This document shows, piece by piece, positions 9,024 through 15,863 of a stretch of DNA of 64,000 bases. The notes under the pieces were generated by a model, which did not search any database, was not told the origin of the DNA, and worked only from the letters and a program-made list of their open reading frames with translations. Origin of the DNA: Chryseobacterium sp. SN22 (lineage in GTDB: Bacteria > Bacteroidota > Bacteroidia > Flavobacteriales > Weeksellaceae); contig NZ_VTSX01000010.1 in NCBI RefSeq assembly GCF_008329705.1, forward strand, positions 62,001 through 126,000. The letters run 5' to 3'. Each line of letters starts with the position of its first letter. The stretch's first letter is position 1. The translations under genes were made by a program, and so were the position numbers.

Positions 9024-9049
9024 GGTGGCTGAGGGCCTGGAAGCCACAA
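9024..9049 (+). repeat. Repeat family R3, copy 1
   Basis: A 26-nt element GGTGGCTGAG-N6-GAAGCCACAA whose arms GTGGCT and AGCCAC are inverted repeats. Other copies: 9382-9406 (inverted) and 63754-63779. Confidence 0.75.
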
Positions 9050-9146
9050 ACCTCCGTGAATCCGTGAAATCTGCGGAAGCATATAAACGTTTTAATGATT
9101 ATGCGGCTTAACCGCAGGTAACATATTGATTGACAGAGGAAATAAA

Positions 9147-9205
9147 ATTCCACTCTTTTGGAGGGGTGGCGAAAATTCCGAAGGAATTTTTGACGGGGTG
9201 GTTTG
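9147..9205 (+). repeat. Repeat family R4, copy 1
   Basis: An element of about 59 nt: CACTC-TTTT-GGAGGGGTG, GCGAAAATTC, then TTTTTGACGGGGTGGTTT. A clear second copy in opposite orientation is at 36429-36490. The open frame that runs over this element (9130-9357) is not a credible gene. Confidence 0.8.
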
Positions 9206-9256
9206 AGGATGACCCATCTTTCAATATCTCCGGAATACTGAATCTCCTTACAAATG

Positions 9257-9348
9257 CCCTAGCCCGGATAGTAACGGTTACCCCACAGCAGGCGGGGGCC
9301 TTAGCGACGGCGCGAGGAGTAAGAGTGGATAGCCGGAAACAGCTCCTT
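9257..9348 (+). ncRNA. Candidate structured RNA of Flavobacteriia
   Basis: A GC-rich segment of about 92 nt with the layout GCCCTAGCCCGGATAG, a hairpin region (CCCC-N9-GGGG), GCGACGGCGCGAGGAGTAAG, and closing GGATAGCCGGAAACAGCTCC. I recognise this start and end as a repeated intergenic element in flavobacterial genomes; it may correspond to the Rfam Flavo-1 motif, but I could not test that. It is followed by an A/T-rich stretch. Strand is set by the recognised orientation. Confidence 0.5.
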
Positions 9349-9381
9349 AAAATTTGAGGATTGGTTAGTTTTAGGGTACAA

Positions 9382-9406
9382 TGTGGCTTCGGGAGCCTCA
9401 GCCACC
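9382..9406 (-). repeat. Repeat family R3, copy 2 (inverted)
   Basis: Minus strand reads GGTGGCTGAGGCTCCCGAAG followed by CCACA, 3-4 differences from the copies at 9024 and 63754. Confidence 0.75.
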
Positions 9407-9450
9407 GAGGGTTTCGTAGACATCAGCGACAGTACAGCATTACTTCTTTA

Positions 9451-9484
9451 AAACTAAAAACTCCGGCTCAGTGGAGAGCCGGAG
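9451..9484 (-). terminator. Terminator of the fRMsr gene
   Basis: CTCCGGCTC pairs with GAGCCGGAG around a 6-nt loop; the minus strand continues TTTTTAGTTT. It lies 26 bp past the stop of the gene at 9510. Confidence 0.8.
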
Positions 9485-9509
9485 GGTAATTTTTTATTGC
9501 AGATCGTTG

Positions 9510-9959
9510 TTACAAAATTTTGGAAACCTCGTTGCAAAGCCATTCCAGCAATTCGCGGTCTTCATCGGTGAACGGATTGATGGTGTGGGAATCGATATCG
9601 ATCTGGCCGATGTTCTGTCCGTCCTTGAAGATCGGGACTACGATTTCCGCTTTGGTATCGATGGAGCAGCTCAGGTAATTGCTTTCCTCGTGCACATCCG
9701 GAACCACGAAAGTTTCGTTGGAAACCGCTACCTGTCCGCAGATCCCTTTTCCGTATGGGATAATCGTATGATCGGTAGGCGCGCCCACGTAAGGCCCCAG
9801 CTTCAGTTCGTCTTTATCTCCGTTTTTAAAATAAAAACCCGTCCAGTTGAAATAGGATATTTCCTGATCCAGCAGGTGACACACTTTTTCCAGTTTTTCT
9901 TCCGTATTATGTTTCGGACTTTCAAGAATCGAGGAAAGTCTTTTCTTTAATTCTGACAT
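9510..9959 (-). CDS. Free methionine-R-sulfoxide reductase (GAF domain)
   Basis: This 149-aa single-GAF-domain protein matches fRMsr (MsrC/YebR), which reduces free methionine-R-sulfoxide with thioredoxin as donor. Visible motifs are FNWTGFYF, YGKGICGQVA, PDVHEESNYLSC, KAEIVVPI, IGQIDIDSH and FTDEDRELLEWL. Cys74 (GIC) and Cys98 (LSC) match two of the three redox cysteines of E. coli and yeast enzymes; the first one is replaced in the segment GAPTDHTIIP, so this enzyme would work with two. It lies 15 bp downstream of the next gene on the same strand and may be cotranscribed with it. Confidence 0.88.
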   Translation of the reverse strand: MSELKKRLSSILESPKHNTEEKLEKVCHLLDQEISYFNWTGFYFKNGDKDELKLGPYVGAPTDHTIIPYGKGICGQVAVSNETFVVPDVHEESNYLSCSIDTKAEIVVPIFKDGQNIGQIDIDSHTINPFTDEDRELLEWLCNEVSKIL

Positions 9960-9974
9960 TGTAATATATTGTTT

Positions 9975-11402
9975 TTAAGAGAATTGTTTCAGCGAAAGCT
10001 CTTCTTTGTAGCCGAACATCCCGCGTTCCTTTATCATTTCCGCAACGCCTTCCGGAAGCTGTGTTTCCCAGCCCTTGATGTTGCAGCCTATTTTCTTTAA
10101 AATATCTCTTGAGTAAATTTCCAGGAACTCCGGATTGTAGTTGGTAATGTCTACAATACGTTCGTTGTGTTTGAAATATTTGTACAGTTCTTTCAGGTTT
10201 TCTTCTACTTTTAACGTATCGGAATTCAACAGTTCATGGGTTTCCGGATCTTTGTAAGGATACAGGTATACCCTCAGTCCGTTTCTGAAAAATTTACCGA
10301 AAGCCTCCAGGATTCCCCCTGACAGGTTCTTGTAATATTTCTCGTCGAAAACCATCAGTAGGTTGTTTACGCCCATGGCCACCCCGATGTTCCCGCTGGT
10401 GTAGGAAGCAAAATAATCGATCAGCCTGTAATATTCCGAATAATTGGAGATGATCACCGTATAGCCCAGTTTGCCCAGGACATCAACCCGGTCCAGGAAA
10501 TCCCTTTCGTCGATATCACCGTCTGCGCGAAGGTTGGAAATGGTAATTTCGATCAGCACTTCCGTCGTGTCGGGACTGCAGGCCGAATCTTTCAGGAACA
10601 TGTCCATCCCGTTTTTCAGCATGTCGATGTTCACTTTGGTTACCGGACGGAAGCTTCCCCGTACTGCAAAAATATTTTTCTTATACAGAATATCGGCAGG
10701 AAGCATGTTGTTCCCTTCCGAATTGAAGATTACCGCATCCGTCATCCCATGCTTTACCAGCTGTAAGGACATCAGCCTGTTGTCTACATATTCGAAGGCC
10801 GGACCGCTGAAATCGATCATGTCGATCTCCAGGTTGTCCTTGGCCACTTCATCGTAAAGGGATTCTACCAAATTTCTTGGGTTGTCGTAATAATGGAATG
10901 CCCCGAAAATAAGGTTCACCCCAAGATTCCCTAAGGTTTCCTGCTGCAACGTCGCATCGTTCTCCTTGAATTTGACGTGGATCACGATTTCGTTATAATC
11001 CTCATTTTCTTTTACCTGAAAACGGATGCCCACCCAGCCGTGGCCCTTAACGGTTTTATCAAAATTGATGGTCGTCACCGTATTGGCGTAGGAAAAAAAC
11101 TTCCGGTTCGGGTTGTTTTCCCTGGAAATCCGTTCTTCGATCAGAGCAACTTCATATCGAAGCATTTTCCGAAGCCGGTTCTGGGTAACATACCTGTTTT
11201 TTACTTCTTTTCCGTAGATGGCATCACTGAAATCTTTGTCGTAAGCCGACATCGCCTTGGCAATTGTACCGGAAGCCCCTCCTGCTCTAAAAAAATGCCG
11301 AACAGTCTCCTGCCCTGCTCCAATTTCTGCGAAAGTACCATAAATAGTAGGATCTAGATTAATTGTTAATGCTTTTTGTTTAGGAGTTAGTTTCTGATAC
11401 AT
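9975..11402 (-). CDS. Conserved protein of unknown function (often annotated as nicotinate-nucleotide adenylyltransferase)
   Basis: A soluble 475-aa protein beginning MYQKLTPKQKALTINLDP, followed by GTFAEIGAGQE and FFRAGGASGTIAKAMSAYD. Proteins with this start are conserved in Bacteroidota and cyanobacteria and are usually labelled hypothetical or, on doubtful grounds, nicotinate-nucleotide adenylyltransferase; I see no HIGH-type nucleotidyltransferase motif to justify that label. No signal peptide or membrane segment is present. It is divergent from the MBL-fold gene, with only 53 bp between the two starts, so both promoters lie in that gap. Confidence 0.75.
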   Translation of the reverse strand: MYQKLTPKQKALTINLDPTIYGTFAEIGAGQETVRHFFRAGGASGTIAKAMSAYDKDFSDAIYGKEVKNRYVTQNRLRKMLRYEVALIEERISRENNPNRKFFSYANTVTTINFDKTVKGHGWVGIRFQVKENEDYNEIVIHVKFKENDATLQQETLGNLGVNLIFGAFHYYDNPRNLVESLYDEVAKDNLEIDMIDFSGPAFEYVDNRLMSLQLVKHGMTDAVIFNSEGNNMLPADILYKKNIFAVRGSFRPVTKVNIDMLKNGMDMFLKDSACSPDTTEVLIEITISNLRADGDIDERDFLDRVDVLGKLGYTVIISNYSEYYRLIDYFASYTSGNIGVAMGVNNLLMVFDEKYYKNLSGGILEAFGKFFRNGLRVYLYPYKDPETHELLNSDTLKVEENLKELYKYFKHNERIVDITNYNPEFLEIYSRDILKKIGCNIKGWETQLPEGVAEMIKERGMFGYKEELSLKQFS

Positions 11403-11455
11403 TAGGACATTAAATTTTTCGTAAATTTACCAAAATTAAACCAACCTCAAAAGAA

Positions 11456-12223
11456 ATGAAGTTGAAATTTTTAGGAACGGGAACTTCGCAGGGCGTACCC
11501 GTGATCGGCTGCACCTGCGAGGTATGTACTTCGGAAAACCCGAAAGACAACCGCCTGCGGTCTTCCGTAATGGTGACCACCGATGAAAACCGGAAAATCC
11601 TGATCGACTGCGGCCCCGATTTCCGGCAGCAGATGCTTACCCACAAAGAAAGCCACATTGATCTAGCGCTGCTTACCCACGAGCATAACGATCATGTGAT
11701 CGGACTGGACGATATGCGCCCGCTGATTTTCAAGACGGGAAAGGATATGCCGTTGTACTGCTATTCAAGAGTCGGGAACGAAGTGAAAAAACGTTTCCCT
11801 TACGCTTTTGCCGACGAAAAATATCCCGGCGCCCCCGCTTTCGAGCTGCATGAAATCGAAAATAAGCCTTTTACGGTAGTGGATACGGAAATCATCCCTG
11901 TTGAAGTGGTTCATTTTAAAATTACGGCTTTCGGTTACCGCTTCAAGGATCTGGCTTACGTTACCGATGCCGGTTTTATTTCAGATACTGAAAAAGAAAA
12001 GCTGAAGGATCTGGACGTCCTGATCATTAACTGCATCCGGAAGTTTGATCCGCATCCGGCCCATTTCATTCTTCCGGATGCAATTCACCTGTTTGAAGAG
12101 CTGAAACCTAAAAAAATGTTTCTGACCCACCTCAGCCACCATTTCGGGCTGCATGATGTTGAAGACAAACAACTTCCAGCCGGAATGCACCTTGCCTACG
12201 ACGGTCTTCAGATTAATTTTTAA
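11456..12223 (+). CDS. MBL-fold metallo-hydrolase (PhnP-like)
   Basis: The 255-aa protein is a metallo-beta-lactamase-fold hydrolase of the PhnP branch. The N-terminus FLGTGTSQGVPVIGCTC with the following CEVC gives the extra cysteine metal site of that branch; the main metal motif THEHNDH is at 74-80, and further ligands appear in VTDAGFIS and LTHLSHH. PhnP itself is a cyclic phosphodiesterase; the substrate here is unknown. The stop is 79 bp before the tRNA-Leu gene. Confidence 0.88.
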   Translation: MKLKFLGTGTSQGVPVIGCTCEVCTSENPKDNRLRSSVMVTTDENRKILIDCGPDFRQQMLTHKESHIDLALLTHEHNDHVIGLDDMRPLIFKTGKDMPLYCYSRVGNEVKKRFPYAFADEKYPGAPAFELHEIENKPFTVVDTEIIPVEVVHFKITAFGYRFKDLAYVTDAGFISDTEKEKLKDLDVLIINCIRKFDPHPAHFILPDAIHLFEELKPKKMFLTHLSHHFGLHDVEDKQLPAGMHLAYDGLQINF

Positions 12224-12242
12224 AAAAATCCCTTCAAAAAGC

Positions 12243-12273
12243 TTTGGAGTATTGAGAAAAGTTTTTATATTTG
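12243..12273 (+). promoter_or_regulatory. Promoter of tRNA-Leu
   Basis: TTTG followed after exactly 19 bp by TATATTTG: a full match to the Bacteroidota consensus. Its -7 box ends 28 bp before the mature tRNA. Confidence 0.8.
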
Positions 12274-12301
12274 CACACCGATTCAAAACAAGGTAACACC
12301 G

Positions 12302-12381
12302 GCCCAGGTGGCGGAATTGGTAGACGCGCTGGTCTCAAACACCAGTTCTTAGGAGTACCGGTTCGATCCCGGTCCTGGGTA
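12302..12381 (+). tRNA. tRNA-Leu (anticodon CAA)
   Basis: Acceptor arms GCCCAGG and CCTGGGT pair (with one G-U at the first pair), A is the discriminator, and CCA is not encoded. D-arm GGCGGAATTGGTAGACGC, anticodon stem CTGGT/ACCAG with loop CTCAAAC (anticodon CAA, reading UUG), a class II variable arm, and T-arm with GGTTCGATCCC are all present. Confidence 0.95.
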
Positions 12382-12382
12382 C

Positions 12383-12418
12383 AAAAACCTCTGAAATCTT
12401 TTGATTTCGGAGGTTTTT
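12383..12418 (+). terminator. Terminator of tRNA-Leu
   Basis: A 16-bp stem (AAAAACCTCTGAAATC with GATTTCGGAGGTTTTT, one G-U) on a TTTT loop directly after the tRNA. Confidence 0.85.
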
Positions 12419-12566
12419 GATTTTAAAATATTAATTATTGTTATTCTTCTTGATAAAATTGATCCAAAAACCTGATGCTGGGCAATAGAACGTTATTTAA
12501 AATTTTCCCGATCTTAAATAATCAGCTGAATTTTAATGAAAGATTAAATTGATATTTCAGAAAAAA

Positions 12567-13244
12567 ATGAATGAAATTAGTATAGAAGAAATTGACGATT
12601 TTAAAATTAAAGAGCTAAGCCAATATTTTTTCGGGGCCAGCGACCTCAGCTTTAAAATTGCAGAAAAAAAAATTGGTAATTTAGATACGGAAGACTTGCT
12701 GTATTTGCTAAGGCGTTCCGTATATAAAGAAATCGCGGTTCTTCTGGCAGTCAGGGAAATGGAGAACAACGGTTTTTATGGTCATGGCTTTGATGATAAA
12801 TCCATAATACAACAGGACATCCTGAAAGAACTCATCCTATTGCCGGATTATTTCTGGAATTACAACCAACGTTCCTATTGCAAACTAAAACCGTTGGTCG
12901 AGGAACACGGCATCCATGCCAGGATTTCATATCAAATTATAAAGCAGTTTTTAGAATTGGATCTTCAGCCCATCATATGGACAGAAAGTGAAATTAATCA
13001 TATTGCTTATTTTGAAGTGATTGGTATATTAAGTATGTTTGAGGATGGTAAAGACAGTCTAAAGAAACTTAAAAGAGCTGTTGATGAAGGCATCGAAGTG
13101 ACGTTGAACTGGAAAACAAAAATAACCCCGATCAGGAATGAATCTGATATAAAAGAATATATTATTCCCTTACTAACTAAAGATCCTGATTACCTGGAAG
13201 ATTTTGAAGAAGTTATTGCTAATGAAATCAAAATACTCTTTTGA
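12567..13244 (+). CDS. Possible CdiI_2-type immunity protein
   Basis: The protein is 225 aa from the ATG at 12567 (an in-frame TTG at 12549 would add six residues). It has no signal peptide. The segment LDTEDLLYLLRRSVYKEIAVLLAVREMENN followed by a short loop, LKELILLPDYFWNYN is laid out like contact-dependent inhibition immunity proteins of the CdiI_2 group. No toxin or CdiA/Rhs gene is next to it, so it would be an orphan immunity gene. AT-rich and isolated behind a tRNA-Leu, a common site for acquired genes. Family call is a weak inference; the gene itself is likely real. Confidence 0.5.
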   Translation: MNEISIEEIDDFKIKELSQYFFGASDLSFKIAEKKIGNLDTEDLLYLLRRSVYKEIAVLLAVREMENNGFYGHGFDDKSIIQQDILKELILLPDYFWNYNQRSYCKLKPLVEEHGIHARISYQIIKQFLELDLQPIIWTESEINHIAYFEVIGILSMFEDGKDSLKKLKRAVDEGIEVTLNWKTKITPIRNESDIKEYIIPLLTKDPDYLEDFEEVIANEIKILF

Positions 13245-13314
13245 TCTTTTAATAAATAGAATATGTATACTTCAAACTTTCTCATTTTAAATCTCTTTTG
13301 GCTATAATTTAAAA

Positions 13315-13539
13315 TTACGATACCCTTTTCTCCAGCTTGACGCCGGAAACTTTTTTTGCCAGATGTGGCTGGGGCAAAGACAGAACGCTCAGAAAAGTCA
13401 TATGGGTGCGGTTTCCATCTTTATCTACTTTCAAGACAAGAGAATGGCAGCACGGAGAAGCATAGAAATAGTTTTCATAACGCGCTCCGCAGATAAGGCA
13501 TTCGGTAATGATGATTTCTTTTTTTTCGAAATTTTCCAT
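13315..13539 (-). CDS. Small protein with zinc-ribbon-like cysteines
   Basis: A 74-aa protein starting MENFEKKEIIITECLICGARY. Cys at CLIC and a later CC (ASPCCHS) could bind one metal ion. The C-terminal third is basic (KKVSGVKLEKR). No family recognised. It lies in a row of small genes between tRNA-Leu and the sensor kinase and may be accessory. Confidence 0.5.
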   Translation of the reverse strand: MENFEKKEIIITECLICGARYENYFYASPCCHSLVLKVDKDGNRTHMTFLSVLSLPQPHLAKKVSGVKLEKRVS

Positions 13540-13620
13540 AGTTATTGTGTTATTTTTTGAGATGATATCAGAACTTTTTTAATTTTTCAGGTTTAGTAGG
13601 TTAACGAAATAAAATCTCAG

Positions 13621-13857
13621 TTATATCTCATTCTCTACCTGTATTTTATTGAACTGGGAAACTTTGTACAGTGCATCAACTACCGGCGGATCAATCATCC
13701 GCCTGTTTTTTACCCGCCTGATGTAGGCAGGATCATGGGTATTTTCTTTAAGGATTAAATTGACGGAGCTTGTATAATGTGCAGGTAACCATTTGTCAAT
13801 GAAATCAAATTTATCGGCGATTTTTTTATTGTGGTAGCGATGTATCGGTTTGCCCAT
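13621..13857 (-). CDS. Small putative DNA-binding protein
   Basis: The 78-aa reading from the ATG at 13857 (MGKPIHRYHNKKIADKF) is preferred over an upstream extension to 13917. The middle, WLPAHYTSSVNLILKENTHD followed by PAYIRRVKNRRM and VVDALYKVSQFN, resembles a short helix-turn-helix type seen in Bacteroidota, in which 'Y.R.V.NG.R' is followed by a final helix of about 12 residues. It is divergent from the HTH gene at 14019, with an AT-rich spacer carrying a perfect inverted repeat, which fits an autoregulated pair. Confidence 0.45.
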   Translation of the reverse strand: MGKPIHRYHNKKIADKFDFIDKWLPAHYTSSVNLILKENTHDPAYIRRVKNRRMIDPPVVDALYKVSQFNKIQVENEI

Positions 13858-13951
13858 ACAAATAAATGAATTTTGTTTAACCTTTTTTCGTAATTTTGTG
13901 CTTGTCCGACAGGACAATTATAAAAACAAATATACAACTATATATTTAAAC

Positions 13952-13990
13952 AACAATATATAATTTAAATTTTAACAATTATATATTGTT
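13952..13990. promoter_or_regulatory. 14-bp perfect inverted repeat between divergent regulators
   Basis: AACAATATATAATT at 13952-13965 and its exact complement AATTATATATTGTT at 13977-13990, 11 bp apart. A related half site (ACTATATATTT) lies just upstream near 13937-13947. The position, 29 bp before the ATG at 14019, suits an operator. Confidence 0.55.
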
Positions 13991-14018
13991 TATTTTAACA
14001 CAAATTAAGCTACTCAAT

Positions 14019-14318
14019 ATGAAAATTTACGAAAAGATCCGTGAGTACAGCAAGGGAAAAGGTGAAACCATGAGAGAAATTGCAGAAAAATACGGAGTGA
14101 CGCCACAGGCCATCCAGATGTATTTTTCAGGAAAAAATGCAATGCCACTTAATTTTTTGGTCTGGTACATTGAAGAACATCCGGAGATAGATTTATATGC
14201 GCTCTTCAGCAAAGAACACAACCAGATCGTTTCTGAGCCCAGAGCCGAATATCATAAGAAATACAGGAAACAGCATGTGATCGACCGGATCATCAATATT
14301 CTGGAGGAAGAATTGTAA
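14019..14318 (+). CDS. Helix-turn-helix regulator, XRE-like
   Basis: A 99-aa protein from the ATG at 14019. Residues 15-45 form a helix-turn-helix: TMREIAEKYGVTPQAIQMYF followed by SGKNAMPLNFLVWYIE. A basic segment (EYHKKYRKQHVIDR) follows and may serve in dimer formation. It is divergent from the gene at 13621 and has an inverted repeat in front of it. A 12-bp terminator follows the gene. Confidence 0.75.
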   Translation: MKIYEKIREYSKGKGETMREIAEKYGVTPQAIQMYFSGKNAMPLNFLVWYIEEHPEIDLYALFSKEHNQIVSEPRAEYHKKYRKQHVIDRIINILEEEL

Positions 14319-14355
14319 ATCAGGATTGCACTGGTTCTTATCTTTAAAAGACAGT

Positions 14356-14389
14356 ACCGGAAAAGCCAGGAGCGGCTTTTCCGGTTTTT
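14356..14389 (+). terminator. Terminator of the HTH gene
   Basis: ACCGGAAAAGCC pairs perfectly with GGCTTTTCCGGT around AGGAGC and is followed by TTTTTC. Confidence 0.85.
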
Positions 14390-14517
14390 CATTTTCACAG
14401 GAATACAGCGAGATTTTATGACTACTCCATTGTGATCAATATATACAATGTTTCTGCTTTTCTTAGATAATCTTTCCGATTATTCTTGTATCGGCTTAAC
14501 CTGTATTTCTTTAATGC

Positions 14518-15834
14518 CTATTGCATAAACCAGATCTCAAAACGGCTGCCCTGCTCCAAAGGTTTATAGTTCAGATATCCTTTATGGGCTTCAATAATAC
14601 TTTTGCTGAGCGTCAGACCGATTCCCGAGCCGCCGGTTCTCGTAGTGAAAAAGGGAAGAAAAATCTTATCCTGAATTTCTTTCTGAATTCCGCTGCCGCT
14701 GTCTTCTACACTCAGGATAATCCTTTTATTCAGGGCTTTTATATCTGTCTTTATGATTCGTTCCCCGCTGTCGGAAACGGCATGCATGGCATTAAGATAA
14801 AGATTGATCAGGCACCGCTGAATCATTTTCTCATCAGCGGAAACGGTGAAATTTTCCATTGAGTTGATGATGGTGATCTGTCTCTTATCGAACTCAGGTT
14901 TCAGGAACAGCAGTGAAGATTCTACAATATCCGTCAGCGAAATTTTCCTGAAAACCGGTTTCGGCAGTTCGGCAACCTGCCGGTAATCATCTACGAAATC
15001 CAGCAGCTGCCTGGATTTGGAGCTGATGATCATCAGGCTTTCCTTCATGTCTTCCTGGTCTTCCCGGTCTATGGTTTTCTGGTTGGCAATATATTCCATA
15101 TTCTGGATCAGGCTGTTAACGGGCGTAAGGGTATTCAGCAGCTCATGGGAAATTACTTTCATCAGGTTATTCCAGGCGAGCTTCTCTTTCTGTTCAATGA
15201 TTTTCTGGACAGATTCGAGACTGACGATGCAGAAACGGTGCCTGACACTTTGTACTTTTTTGGTTCGTAAAGAATAAGACTGCCGTGTATTTTCGTTAAT
15301 TGAAATATCGAAGAACTCCTGAGAATTTTCATATCCCGTCTGTTCGATAATCTTATAAAAATCCGGCGCTTTGCTTTCGTAGAGGCTCCAGGAATTGTAT
15401 TTGGGGATCTGGAGGATTTCAAGAAAAACGGGATTTACGTAAAAAACCTGCCACCCTTCATCCTTACAGGACAGAATCATCAATCCGATTTCCATCTGCC
15501 CGAGGATTTCTTCGTATAAAAGCCTGAAAGAAGACAGGGAAAGGTGCTCTTCTTTAGTTTGATAATACAATTTTACGGCAGTATCTGTCAGGATGTCTCC
15601 TTCCGGTCCGGGAAACAGCGAAAAATCTTTTTTCATAATTCCCAGGATCAGCTTCTCCGCTTTCTGTGCCTTCTGTAAAGCAAACCGTTGTGACAGGATC
15701 ATAAAGCAGACTCCGGCTAAAACAAAAAGAAAACAGTTGATCCACTTGCTTTCCAGATAAAAATGATAAGAAAAAATTCCACAGACAACAGCTGCCAGGA
15801 TAAAAACAAACGGGATATAATATGTTTTATTCAT
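14518..15834 (-). CDS. Sensor histidine kinase of the sigma-54 efflux locus
   Basis: The 438-aa kinase has two membrane helices (about 7-24 and 32-48), a PAS-like region (about 100-200), a HisKA domain with phospho-acceptor His230 in SHELLNTLTPVNSL, and a GHKL ATPase domain (LYLNAMHAV as N box, VEDSGSGI as G1, GSGIGLTLSKSI as G2). The short periplasmic loop suggests that the signal is sensed in or near the membrane. It lies 29 bp downstream of the NtrC-type regulator on the same strand and is its obvious partner. Because that regulator is interrupted, the kinase may have lost its target. Confidence 0.93.
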   Translation of the reverse strand: MNKTYYIPFVFILAAVVCGIFSYHFYLESKWINCFLFVLAGVCFMILSQRFALQKAQKAEKLILGIMKKDFSLFPGPEGDILTDTAVKLYYQTKEEHLSLSSFRLLYEEILGQMEIGLMILSCKDEGWQVFYVNPVFLEILQIPKYNSWSLYESKAPDFYKIIEQTGYENSQEFFDISINENTRQSYSLRTKKVQSVRHRFCIVSLESVQKIIEQKEKLAWNNLMKVISHELLNTLTPVNSLIQNMEYIANQKTIDREDQEDMKESLMIISSKSRQLLDFVDDYRQVAELPKPVFRKISLTDIVESSLLFLKPEFDKRQITIINSMENFTVSADEKMIQRCLINLYLNAMHAVSDSGERIIKTDIKALNKRIILSVEDSGSGIQKEIQDKIFLPFFTTRTGGSGIGLTLSKSIIEAHKGYLNYKPLEQGSRFEIWFMQ

Positions 15835-15863
15835 TCATTTCAATTAAAATCATACATTACTGC

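Noticed and set aside
9130..9357. 75-aa open frame MTEEIKFHSFGG...
   Set aside because: It runs across repeat R4 and the candidate structured RNA; the frame follows repeat sequence and shows no protein-like conservation.
9975..11402. Nicotinate-nucleotide adenylyltransferase function
   Set aside because: The label circulates for this family, but no HIGH-type nucleotide-binding motif is visible, so I kept it as unknown.
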